DNA of 64,000 bases from Mesostigma viride (Eukaryota > Streptophyta > Mesostigmatophyceae > Mesostigmatales > Mesostigmataceae), in assembly GCA_009746045.1 (NCBI GenBank), contig RPFO01000310.1, forward strand, positions 2,196,142 through 2,260,141, in the 5' to 3' direction. Every line of letters begins with the position of its first letter. The stretch's first letter is position 1. Made by a program: the position numbers and the translations under genes. Below, one piece after another: positions 20,581 through 30,551 of the stretch. The notes below the pieces were generated by a model that was not told the origin of the DNA, made no database searches, and saw only the letters and a program-made list of their open reading frames with translations.

Positions 20581-21116
20581 CTGGGGGTAGGATCTGTCAT
20601 ACCAGCCATGTTACCCACCCGTTCAGGTCCCTGGAAAAGGGATGCATGGAGGTGCTGACGCAAAATTATAGTAGTATGTACATTATTCTAAGTCAACTAA
20701 GTAACAGTTATGCAGCGAGACCCAGTGAGGCCTCTCTGTACAGTTGCTTCTTGGGCGTGGACTCTTCAGTGGAATAAGCAGCAAATTTGCAGGAAACCAA
20801 TGCATTCTCTCGTTTACTGTGCACCTTCAGCATGCTCAGTGTCAAAACAGCTAAAAATGGTCACTACTCTGACAACAACCTACACCTTGGCACCGTTTCT
20901 TTTTCGGGTGCCATTCGCTGAGTCTCTGACCATGACTTGCCACGTGGCATTCCGCTTTCTCGGAGACCTCTTCCACATCCCTCCCACTGTCCCACTCTTA
21001 ATCTCATGGGCAGCGCCACGAGACCCCCCCACCCCCCCCTCTTCTTGGCCACCATGACCTGCCCTGAACCCCCCGCATTGGTCCTGCCCTCATCTTCCTT
21101 GTGTCTCAACCACCCC
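20581..21116. other. Intergenic, downstream of the GT29 gene
   Basis: No coding feature assigned. It should include the 3' UTR, or further 3' exons, of the minus-strand GT29 gene. A strong donor-like cgc/gtgagt at 21170/21169 raises the possibility that the GT29 transcript continues by splicing into this stretch. Confidence 0.4.
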
Positions 21117-23432
21117 TTACCATGGAGGTGCCTCGCAGCCCCCCCCCCCCTTCTCCTCACCAGACTCACGCGCCTTGTAAATTGCACGCACGTCTTGTGC
21201 CTGTGGACCAGCTGCGACCACCGGGACGTCCCGCCTCGCTCCCCCTGGGGGGTGCCTGGGTGGAGACGAGGAGACAGATGGCGCCGGATGAGCCCCCTTG
21301 GGAGGGCTGGCAGGGGTTTGCGCCGTGTGGGGGCACTCTGGCGGCCCACCCTCGTAAATCTCCACCTCCACAAACCCCGCCTTGGCCCACTCCTGCAGCA
21401 ACTTGACCTCCAGGTCCAGATGGTGCGCATCCCAGACGGTATTGGCCACCCCCCGCCTGCCGTAATAATGGCCCCGCGTGCGAGCGCCGCCGAGCCCATA
21501 CACACGAATGCTTTGGCAAAACTGGGCCGCGGCGAGCAGTGAACGGAGCCCGCCCGAGGGAACCAGCTGCTTAGGCCAAACCACTTCCACGCCCATCCCA
21601 GCTGCCCACTGTGTCAGCATCGCCTTACTACCGACCCGTTGCATCGAACCCATTCCGACCGTCGGCACGGCCAACTCCCCCGCAAACGCCCCACAGTCAG
21701 CCCCCCGCGCCGCCATGTCGCCGTGGTGGTCGTCGAACAGGACCACAAGCAACGGGTCAGGGTCCCTGGGCCCCCCCTTGCTCACGTACCGCCCGGGAGG
21801 CGGCTCGCCCAAGTTATGCCGACCAGACAAGTTATGCGGTCCCCTCGCCGCCAGCAGCCGGCGCCGTGAAAACCGACCGCGTTGGGATAACGGTCCTCGC
21901 CCTGCAACGCCCAACAGCGACCGCACGCCCGCAGACAGCGGCAGCCTGTCCACCGATGTGACGCTCGGCTTGCCAGATATTAGCGCAGCCCCCTTCGCTC
22001 CCCACCGGGGAGACACCCCACCACTATGTTTGGCCCCCGAGCTGGCCCTCTGCTTAGTCCCCGAATAGGCCCCTGACTTTGGCCCCGCGTCCGCCCCCAA
22101 TTCAGCCGCCACCTTGGCTCCCAAAGGGGCTTCTGGTTTGCCCCCTGTATGGACCCCCGAGCTGGACCCCAAACCAGTCCCTGCGCTTGACCCTGAATCA
22201 GCCGGCCCTGAGCTTGGCCCAGCATTGGCCCCTGGTTTGGCCCCCGGCCGCGCCCCCGACTTGCCCCCCGTGTGCGCCGGTCCATGCTGCCTGGCCTTGC
22301 CCAGACGGGTCATCACATCGGCCTCCATCTCCTGATTGTAGAATGCGATGTCGGTCCGGTCGCCCACGTCGCGCTCGTACCCCCCCACGGGCGCGCCGTT
22401 CACGCGGATGACGGTGGTGTGGCTGTTGATTTCGCCGCCACAGTGGCTCCCTGACAAGGGCGCGCCGCTGAGGACCATCGCGCAGTCACGCCACACGCCC
22501 GCGTGGGCAAGGTCCAGCTCCTGGTTGGGCAGGGAAACAGTCTGCTCCTCCTGTTTTCCCCCCTCCTTGTTTCCCCCCTCTTTGACTCCCACCTCCTTAT
22601 TTTCCACGCCCTTATTTCCCACCCCCTTGTTTTCATGCTGCTTTCCCAGATCATTTCCTGATACCTGCATCACTGTCAGGTCCCCTGCCTGCCCTCTGCC
22701 CTCACCCACAGCATTTCCCGACCGGCCACCGCCAGCCTCGCCACCTGCGTGCGTGCTTCCATAATGGGCGTTGTCGGTGCCACCGCTGTCGCTGCCAGAT
22801 GCGTGCCGGCCTGCATCACTGCCACTAGCCGGCCCACCAGTCAGCCCACCAGTTAGCCCCCCAGTCAGCCCACCAGTCAGCCCACCACTTGACCCACCAC
22901 TCAGCCCACCAGTGGACCCGCGTGAAGCAGCCTTTTTAGCCAGCACCGACTGCACGACAGCGTAGTTATACCGACCCTCACAGTCCATGAATGGCTGGTA
23001 AGGGTGCAGCCGGACGATGCCCCAATTCAGCGCGTTGGCCTCTGTCACATTCAGGTGGCAGCTGTAGCCCCTATGGTAGACGCCCGCATTGTAAACGCCG
23101 TGAGGGCCGTAGCCAGGGTGCCGCTGGCCCCTGGGCATGACACGGACGCGGGGCACGATGGTGACTACGTCCAGGCGGCATACTCCCGAGGCGCCATGTG
23201 GCGGTGGGTGCGGCGGGGTGTGTTCCAGAGGTTCATGCGGACGGGGCTCATGTGCTGGATGGCCCCCATGTGGCACGGGGTGAAGGATGCCAGGGGAGCC
23301 GCCCGTGCCAGCATTACTCCAAGTATTAGTTGAACGAGGGCCACCAGCGGTGGCAAGGGCCACCGTGAGCGCCAGCATTAGTGCAAAGGATGGTAAGGTG
23401 CCGTGCATCAGCATCGGTATCGAGCAGACCAT
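21117..23432 (-). CDS. GT29 sialyltransferase-like protein
   Basis: Belongs to glycosyltransferase family 29, whose animal members move sialic acid from CMP-sialate onto glycans in the Golgi; the acceptor and donor in algae are uncertain. One exon encodes 771 residues from ATG 23432. A hydrophobic segment at residues 10-30 (SFALMLALTVALATAGG) suits a type II signal anchor. Sialylmotif L is at about 311-365 (WRDCAMVLSGAPLSG, EINSHTTVIRVNGAPVGGY, RDVGDRTDI). Motif S is at about 620-647 (PSGGLRSLLAAAQFC then RVYGLG). Motif III is HYYG near 653 and motif VS is HHLDLEVKLLQEW near 667. The L-S spacing is greatly expanded by Gly/Ala/Ser/Pro-rich repeats, and another Gly-rich (GGLT)n tract lies before motif L. 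A donor-like gtgagt at 21169 means the last about 18 residues may be intronic. Confidence 0.85.
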   Translation of the reverse strand: MVCSIPMLMHGTLPSFALMLALTVALATAGGPRSTNTWSNAGTGGSPGILHPVPHGGHPAHEPRPHEPLEHTPPHPPPHGASGVCRLDVVTIVPRVRVMPRGQRHPGYGPHGVYNAGVYHRGYSCHLNVTEANALNWGIVRLHPYQPFMDCEGRYNYAVVQSVLAKKAASRGSTGGLSGGSSGGLTGGLTGGLTGGLTGGPASGSDAGRHASGSDSGGTDNAHYGSTHAGGEAGGGRSGNAVGEGRGQAGDLTVMQVSGNDLGKQHENKGVGNKGVENKEVGVKEGGNKEGGKQEEQTVSLPNQELDLAHAGVWRDCAMVLSGAPLSGSHCGGEINSHTTVIRVNGAPVGGYERDVGDRTDIAFYNQEMEADVMTRLGKARQHGPAHTGGKSGARPGAKPGANAGPSSGPADSGSSAGTGLGSSSGVHTGGKPEAPLGAKVAAELGADAGPKSGAYSGTKQRASSGAKHSGGVSPRWGAKGAALISGKPSVTSVDRLPLSAGVRSLLGVAGRGPLSQRGRFSRRRLLAARGPHNLSGRHNLGEPPPGRYVSKGGPRDPDPLLVVLFDDHHGDMAARGADCGAFAGELAVPTVGMGSMQRVGSKAMLTQWAAGMGVEVVWPKQLVPSGGLRSLLAAAQFCQSIRVYGLGGARTRGHYYGRRGVANTVWDAHHLDLEVKLLQEWAKAGFVEVEIYEGGPPECPHTAQTPASPPKGAHPAPSVSSSPPRHPPGGARRDVPVVAAGPQAQDVRAIYKARESGEEKGGGGCEAPPW

Positions 23433-24899
23433 GTCCCGGACAGCAAATTAAGGAAAGTCAAGAAACTGCCAGCTCTGACAGATGGAAGTAGAGGGCGGGC
23501 AGGTGCGCCCGCGACGACCGGCCCGCTGGCACGTCCGTCCCGACGCCTTCTTCACGCGCGCTTGGCTGGTGCCGGCAACCAAGGTCAGCTCCAACGACAT
23601 CCCACTGATATGACGGAGCTTGAGCTATGGTGCACATGCACCACGGCTCGTAAGTCAGTCAGTTTATTCCCACGAGTTTAAAGGGGTTGTCTTGCGAAGC
23701 CGTGGGTAGTTCGACGTAGGTATAAATAGTGGATCCACGGCAGTCCACTTAGGGCGCTAACCGTTTAGGGGGCGCCGATAGAGATAGGCATGTTATCTGC
23801 AGAGCGTTTCTAGTACACCTGGCTGTCTCTTGCTGCAGAACGCTGATTGCCGCTGTCGAATCCGAGCAAATACGGGGCTACACGTCTGGGAATGACGTAA
23901 ACTCACTTCTGATCTAGCTCAGCGCCAGCCCGCGAGGCCGATCCCAGGCACGTAGAGATGGCTCACTGAACCCAGCAAGTCAGTTAGTTTATTTTATTCC
24001 CATGCCCGACTGAGTTATTAATCGCTGAACCCAGCGGCCAGCCCCAGCCGTTGCCTTGCGAAAAACAAAAAGTAAAAGAACAGCACGATCACGAATTACG
24101 TTTAGTGTCTCCACCTCAGTGTTTTTCTCATGGTCCTTGAAATGTAGTGGCGTTTTGCCGCCAGCTATTATTGTGCCGGTGCCGCCGTGTAGCACCGATA
24201 TTGGTAAATGATCGGTGGCCCACACCCTTTGCCAAAGGGTGCCCGTGCCTGGTCCATGCCGCAATTTGGTGGTGCTGTTCTACTGTTTGCAATGAAATGA
24301 ACGTGGCCCGACTCCCATGTCATTTTTCGCGCCAATTCCCGCGACAGACCCGCGCACCGTCAGCGTCGGCAGGCAGCACGCGCAAGCAGCAGGAAATTTT
24401 CTTGATTGACTACTTACAGGTGCGCGCGTTGGGAGATCGGCGAATTCATCAGTCACACCTGGAGGTACGTACATTCCCGCGCATCTACCCGGTACCCGGT
24501 ACGGAATCCGGATACGATGTACCGGTATCACGGGTAGAGTACATCTTGGAGGTCACGGTCCACTACTGTAGGGGTATGGACCATATAGTGACCCCCCCTG
24601 CCCGGTACCTCGGTTATAGTGACCTTAGGACTTTTTAGGACCAAGTCCTAAATTTAGGACGGACGGCTGATTAACAATAGTGTTTTAGGTGCAAGTGCTC
24701 GGACGGACAGCCCTAAGGGCAGAACGTTCTGCATCTATCTGAATTTCAGTGTGTTCCCGCCTGCAGTCCAAGCCATATCTCCAAGCCATATCTCTGTCGT
24801 GGGATCATGGGCCAACATATCGTCGTCAGAAAGCAACGAACGTGAAAACGCTAGCTCAGCCCAAATATGAGATTCCGCAGAACACAGGAAGTAAGAAAG
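23433..24899. other. Intergenic region upstream of GT29 and left of the LTR element
   Basis: No convincing gene. Two related stretches containing tttattccca and cttgcgaa(g/a) occur at 23655-23705 and 23985-24065, and a partial third is at 51892-51940, suggesting a dispersed repeat. Short alternations of ccggta occur at 24490-24610. Confidence 0.4.
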
Positions 24900-24904
24900 C
24901 CTAG

Positions 24905-25481
24905 TGTTACGTCGCGTAACAATTCGTTGTAGTTACGGACGTAAATTAGGTCCTTGGCCTCCGTTGATCCTAGGTTTACGTGTAGTTCTAGTTGGAACCT
25001 GATTGTCCTCGTAACAGTACCGTGGTATATTGGGTGCCTTTGGGCGCCGCTCCGCGTACTTTATTAGTGGTCCTTATCCTTCGGTAGAATGTAGTGGACC
25101 GGCGTGCATCTGTGCACCTGCCTGTGTTTCTGTGTTTCGGCAGGCGAGGGCCAGGTCGGCCCGAGCCTGTTGGACCGTTGGTGACCATTTATGCACGTTC
25201 CATTCCTTGTGTGGTCACTCGGCGTGTGTTAAATGAATTAACACATATTAGCTTGGGTCACGGCAGTTTAGTTGTGTTTCCTTCCTCTTTTCCTGGAGTA
25301 AACGGGTTTGATTAAATGGCCTATGGCATATTACAGTAGTACATATGTAAATTAAATGCATTGAGATCTGGCTTGTCTCGTTCGTCTTTCGCTAGGGGTG
25401 TAAATAGAAGCGGCCTCACTAGTCTAGGTAGTATCAGGACAGGTAGAGGTAGAGGTGGTGGCCGAGGCTTGCGGCGTAACA
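24905..25481 (+). repeat. 5' LTR
   Basis: Starts TGTTACGTCGCGTAACA and ends GCGGCGTAACA. It matches 36834-37403 along its length. The main differences are a 5-bp extra attaa near 25349, small changes near 24970-25005 and around 25080, and scattered substitutions. Confidence 0.95.
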
Positions 25482-25482
25482 A

Positions 25483-25495
25483 TGGACTCGGAGGT
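25483..25495 (+). promoter_or_regulatory. Candidate primer binding site
   Basis: One base after the 5' LTR the sequence reads TGGACTCGGAGGT. It begins with TGG, the complement of a tRNA CCA end, at the expected position. The tRNA type cannot be assigned without the host tRNA set. Confidence 0.5.
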
Positions 25496-26009
25496 AGTTT
25501 AGATAGAGAGCGAGACGACGATCCTTTGCAACATACGTCATTGAATCAACCCTTCCGCGGCTGGGAAAATGAAGTCGACACCTACTTGACAGGTAATGGG
25601 CGGGTCGCCTGTGAGCTGGGGGGGTAGTGCTGCCTGATTCAGGACACGCCCTGCCTAGAAGATAGACCTGCTCGAAGCGGAAAATCCTTTCGTAGATAGC
25701 TCCTTTTCCTCGTCTTGTTTTCCTTAGAAAGGTGGTTTACTGCCGTAGATAGTTGCTGGTTTTGGTTCGACGATAGAGAGACGGCTAGCGTCTCGTAGAT
25801 TACACTTTTTCTGCATCTTGCCTGCTTTGTATTTAGACGACCCATCGCCGGACGCAGAATTCTTGAAACCGGACACTTACGACCACCTGGCGCTGGAAAC
25901 CTCGTCCCTGCGTGCGTCGTCAATCTGGTTCGGTTTCAGACACCCGAGATAAGTCGCCTTCTCCTCGTTCTCCTCATTTGAATACTCAAGACCTACCAGG
26001 TGCGTTACC

Positions 26010-26402
26010 ATGAGCCAACGGCGATCTTTTACTGCTCCTTCCCATTCTTCTAGCGATAATAGTCTAGCTAAATATTACGTAGTGATTACGCCTCAATGGT
26101 CCTCCATTTTCCTTTCTTGGTCCGACGCTAGGAAGATCGTTCAGAATCGTGCATACAACGTAATTAGGTATAAGAAATTTATGTCCTTCGAAGAAGCTCA
26201 GCAGTTCCTTATAGATCATAGCCAAACAGATTTAGGCCTGCATGTACGCCCTATTCCTCATGGTCGTCCTCCCGTAGAAGCTCTAGTCTTTGCTACCCCT
26301 CCTTCTTCTCCCCCTAAACGGGCTGCATCTGCATCTGCTTCAGATACTCCTCTCACTTTGGAGTTTGGTTCCCTATCCATTACTGTTGTTAAAAAGGATT
26401 GA
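26010..26402 (+). CDS. Retrotransposon ORF0 with viroplasmin/RNase H1-type hybrid-binding domain
   Basis: A complete 130-residue ORF from ATG 26010 to TGA 26402, in the 5' leader ahead of gag. Residues about 20-70 (KYYVVITPQWSSIFLSW then RYKKFMSFEEAQQFL) match the caulimovirus viroplasmin / RNase H1 N-terminal fold, which has the pattern YYVV-x-G...GI-x-W-x-A...Y-x-x-F-x-x-x-x-A-x-x-F and binds RNA/DNA hybrids or dsRNA. The rest is Ser/Pro-rich and ends GSLSITVVKKD. It is intact although its neighbours are frameshifted. Its role is inferred: it could hold the RNA/DNA intermediate or the particle during reverse transcription. Identification rests on pattern recognition, not a profile search. 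Confidence 0.75.
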   Translation: MSQRRSFTAPSHSSSDNSLAKYYVVITPQWSSIFLSWSDARKIVQNRAYNVIRYKKFMSFEEAQQFLIDHSQTDLGLHVRPIPHGRPPVEALVFATPPSSPPKRAASASASDTPLTLEFGSLSITVVKKD

Positions 26403-26492
26403 TTTTAATTTTGTTCTTGCTTCAGCCCTTCAAGGTTTTTCCTTTTTCCTTTGTTGCTTTCTTCTAGATTCCTATTCCTTACGTAATTAAAG

Positions 26493-28225
26493 ATGGATCC
26501 AGTGGGTGGAGATATGTCGCCTATACCTACCAATAATAATAATAATAATAATACTAATAACAATAACAATAACAATACTCGTGGTAACCGACGGGACTCC
26601 TTGGAAACGGTACACCATCTTACCCCTCAAGGTATTCTGCGTACCTCACCTCCTTCTCCTGTTGCTGGTGGTCGCCGTCGTCCCTCAATTACCCCACCTA
26701 CCTATGAACAACGTATTTCCCAAGTCAGATTTAGTGATGAACCTTCTTTTGCTGTGAACCAGGCCCCTGCCCCTTCTGCAACCTTGGCTCACCCCTCCAG
26801 CAGGTCCTCACACACTAACAATGCTTCTAGGCCTCCTTCCCACCCTGTGCCTTCAATGCCTGCTATGAACACGGGTCGTACCTCGGCCCCTGTCGGCCCT
26901 TCTGGGCGCCCTAGTGCAGTTCCCTTTTACCCACCTGCTTCCTGGTCCTACCCTGAGACGGCCTATGAGGCTGCCCAGGTCCCTACCCGTGTGGCTGATT
27001 TAGAAGTTAATAATGATTTCAGTACCATGCCCCTAGATGATAGGAACTATGATCATTTTGCCTACTCCTCTCTTCGTGAGCAATATACTGTTCCCTTCTC
27101 CTATGGGCACCATCCTGAAACGGTGGCTCCCTCTAGACCCCTACCCAAGGCTTTTCCTATCCCTTCCTTCTATCCCGCTTATGTAGCAGTGGAAGATAGT
27201 GGCCCTATGGGAAAAACTGATTCTTCTAATCCCCCTAAGCCTCCTGCTCTTCCCCTCTTTGCCAACCTTCCTAAGCTGGATGTCAAATCTATACCCCTCA
27301 ACAGTTTTTCACCTTCATTATGTTGCTCACCCAGAACACAGAGTCCTGGCAGAACCACAATAGGTGGCGCCTCTCTGACGCTGTACTAGTTCCTCATCAT
27401 CTTACTACCTGCATTACTCCTGAGCTTGCTAACCTCATCCAATGTGAGTCTCTTGCCTCTCATGCCTACCCAAACTCTGTAGCAGAATTGTTCAAGCGTT
27501 TAGAGAACCATTTAGTCCCTCCCGATGCAGATTGGCAGGATAGATTATCCTTTGGTACCTTGCAGCAGGGTACCAAGTCCTTCAAAGAATATATGAAAGA
27601 GTTTGATGCCCAGATGGTACGAATCAGGGATTTGTCGGGTGCAGAAGTACGTGCCCGCTTCCTTCAGGGCCTCAGTAGACCCTTATTGCGTGAAGTCAAG
27701 CGCCAGTTCTCTGCCTACCGTTTTACTGACCTGCCCCTCAAGCATGTGCGCCAGCATCTTTTGCGAGTAGCAGATTTCTTCTCCACGCCTTCTCTTCCTA
27801 CCCGTTCCCGTATTAATAATATTAGCCTTACCCCTGAGGAGGAGACCTCCTATGTAGAAGAATTAGATATCTGTGTGACTGACCTTTCAGCTCTGGATGT
27901 CTCTCATATCACCTGCTATCATTGTAAGGAAGTAGGTCATCTTAAACGTGAGTGCCCCAAGTTCCGTTCGGGTGCTCCCCCTCATCCCGACGCTCGCCCT
28001 CCTCGTACCCCTCAGCGTGCTCCTATTCGTCCCACTTCAGGACGCATTCCTTCAGCTACCCCTAGTAGGCTGAATGCTGTGCAGACAGGATCCCCAGGGT
28101 TCCCCTATGATAATCAGGCTCCCGCACCCTCTTCAATCCCTCGTGACCCTCCAGCAGTGGCTTTTCCGCCAGGGTCTTCTTCGGGGTTAGTTCCTATGGA
28201 TTTGGGGGGGGAGGGGGAACAGTAG
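26493..28225 (+). pseudogene. gag: gag, split by one frameshift
   Basis: Part 1 runs from ATG 26493 with Asn tracts and a Pro/Ser-rich N-terminal region to a frame change near 27290-27310. Part 2 continues in another frame to the stop at 28223. Part 2 carries the capsid-like region (ELFKRLENHLVPP, then YMKEFDAQMVRI, then FLQGLSRPLLREV) and a zinc knuckle CYHCKEVGHLKRECP (C-x2-C-x4-H-x4-C) at about 27914-27955, followed by a Pro/Arg-rich tail. Gag makes the particle and binds genomic RNA. The break is a single-base frame change, not a programmed site as far as I can see. Confidence 0.88.
28203..28222 (+). promoter_or_regulatory. Candidate -1 frameshift site at gag-pol junction
   Basis: Just before the gag stop (28223) lies ttt followed by eight G, then agggggaac. 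The protease frame is -1 relative to gag and stays open across this point. The G run is read G GGG GGG, a possible slippery heptamer. It also resembles the 3' polypurine tract. Confidence 0.45.
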
Positions 28226-28830
28226 GCCTGTCAGCCGGGGGTAACCTGGACAGGTCCTTAGATAGTACCCCAGATAATAATTTTTGCTTGCCTGTTTTTA
28301 TAACCTCTGTAGGAGCTAAATCATCCCTACCACTCCGTGTGCGTCCTCTTATGTTCTTGAATGGTGGCTTAACCGTCCCTCATACTGTTGTAGACCCCTT
28401 TTTGCATGCTGATGAACTCTTGAATGTCTCTGTGTTAGTGGATAGCGGTGCGGCTAGCTCCTTTGTGAGCGAGGCCCTAGTTAGGCGTTTAGGACTACCC
28501 CTCACACAAAAACGGTCACTGTCCATTATGCTGACGGTCGCACCAGTCATTCCCCTGGTACGGTGTCCCTTCCCCTGGTCATACAAGGACGTACGGTCAA
28601 CCTGACGGCCACTATAGGCCCTATCACTACAGCTGATGTATTACTAGGATTAGATTGGCACCAGGATAATAAGATTACTATTAATTATGATACTACTATG
28701 GTTATTTGGTTTCCAGATAGCTCTTACTGGGTACCGGAACGTCATTATAGACTAGAAAATTTATCCTTGGTAGATATTACTCCTCCTACACCTGTTGATC
28801 CTCCTGTGAGACCTATACCTGAAGTATTAA
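28226..28830 (+). pseudogene. Retrotransposon protease (5' part of pol), frameshifted
   Basis: The -1 frame after gag leads to an aspartic protease with active-site motif VLVDSGAASSFVS (about 28432-28470) and following segment ALVRRLGLPL. At about 28525-28545 the frame changes; the new frame reads DGRTSHSPGTVSLPLVIQG and then ADVLLGLDWHQDN, the flap and C-terminal ILGxD-like region of retropepsins. The frame continues to 28830, where the TTAA transposon interrupts it. Two hits (frameshift plus insertion) inactivate this part. Confidence 0.85.
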
Positions 28831-30551
28831 CTCGTCGTCTGTCTCTGGTCCTCTACGGAGGACTGAGTTGAACTCAGTCCTCTCTAGAGGACCGAGTTTT
28901 TGGGTTTCGTAGAAAATTCGCCCCGGTCAGAATGTTTGACAAAAAAATTCTCTCAAAATTTATTCAAATACTACGTGAAAAGATCTTTCTTGGACATATT
29001 TTTGGGATTTTTTTGGATTTGGTATGAGCGGCTAAATGTACGGTCAAAGTACAGGTGGTAAGGGTACTTTTCCACGTGAAACGCGAGTTCCGGAAATGCA
29101 CGACCTAGCCATGGCGGCTCGCGCCCATGCATGCAGTTTACGTTTGCGGACGAGTTAGCTGTCCAAACTCAGGAAATAGATTTAACATGCTCTAAAGATG
29201 ATAAAAATCAATTTTTAGCTCGCGGGGATGCGATTTACCCGGTGTCGGCACTGTTCTTGCTGGAAAAAACTGCGATAAGGCAGGTTGACGGAATTGATGA
29301 CTGCGCTTGCTTTCCGGCGCAATTTCAATGGCTGATAGGTTTCTTTCTACATTTTAACATGCATTGTATTAGAATAAATTGAGTGACAGTATAGATTTGA
29401 TGATTTCGACCATTCTGTCACGTCATGGTCTATGTGCCGCAAAGTGCCACTTTTGCGGGCACCGCCTGGGCCAAGGTAACGCCAGCCGTGCCAGGTAAAG
29501 CCGGATAATCGTTGCCTCTTCGTTTCTTGATGTTCGTACATGAGTTTAAGCTTGCGAGGCGTTGTCAGGTTCAAGTCTTGATGCTCTTTCTTGACCGTTG
29601 CCTGCCCCTCTCTAAAACCCCCTTTTCAGATGATGTTAGCAGGCATTTGCCTTAACCCAGTGTAGTTGTGCAGGGTTTTAGGAGCTGTGCAGGTTTCAAC
29701 ACCTTCATAGATGTTAGTTATTCTTTTGCTACGTTCATACTGCATGATTGTGTGGCCACGGGCTGCGTCAAGGGTGCATTCAAGCTTTTACGGGTGAGTG
29801 AAAAGTCTTGGTGACAAACCACTGCCATCATGTGCCAGCAACTATGTTGGCCACATCATGGCAAGGAAAAACAGTTATAGCCATATCTATTGTTGTTAGA
29901 AACAGTGGAAATATGCTTAACCTACCCATTATATTGGTGGTTGACACTTATAACATAACCCTTTGTTGGTAGGTATCCAAGCCCATTCCCTACATGGATG
30001 CATAGGCTCTCACTGCATGATAAGGTATGATATACCTGAAGTATGATGATGCAAGTGTGTTGTCCTGTAATGCTTGAAGGGAAATGAGTTGATTGGGATG
30101 GTTGGTGGCCACGGTGATGTGTAGTATGACCGCACTTACATGCTAGCAAAGTTAGCAAAAGCCCCATTCCTCTCCTGAGGACTGAGAGTTTTTTAATTGT
30201 TTCAGGCAGTTGCAGTGGCCAAATCGAGCCCAGTTTTTTGCCACGTTTCAAGAACAATATTGTTTACATGCCTATATTTTTTCTTCATGCACCAGGATTT
30301 GATTGAATTTTTCCCACTCGTTCTTATCCCGAAAAATGCAAATTCGCGAGGGGGTGCCCAACGTCCGTGTAATTTTCAGGTGTTCGGGTCAAGTTTTCAC
30401 ATATGCAGTATTTTTGCCAACAAAATGACATCTAGTACACCCCCGATCCACATCAAAACATTTGGGATGGACCCCCCACCTAGTCGCTACACGCGGTTGA
30501 AAATTGTCAACTCAGTCCTCCTGTGAGGACTGAGTTGGGACAGACGACGAG
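28831..30551. mobile_element. TTAA-specific DNA transposon (piggyBac/Kolobok-like), non-autonomous, inside pol
   Basis: The element is bounded by TTAA on both sides (28827-28830 and 30552-30555) and has 13-bp perfect terminal inverted repeats, CTCGTCGTCTGTC and GACAGACGACGAG. Subterminal hairpins follow: aactcagtcctctctagagg at the left and caactcagtcctc/ctgt/gaggactgagttg at the right. Removing the element with one TTAA leaves the pol reading frame continuous. It has no transposase; interior ORFs are short and featureless. A truncated relative lies at 41041-41440. Superfamily (piggyBac or Kolobok) is inferred only from the TTAA target. Confidence 0.9.

Noticed and set aside
20864-21505. 213-codon minus-strand ORF overlapping the GT29 3' end
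   Set aside because: Different frame from the GT29 motifs; basic, low-complexity shadow. It could hide a further GT29 exon, but no motif supports that.
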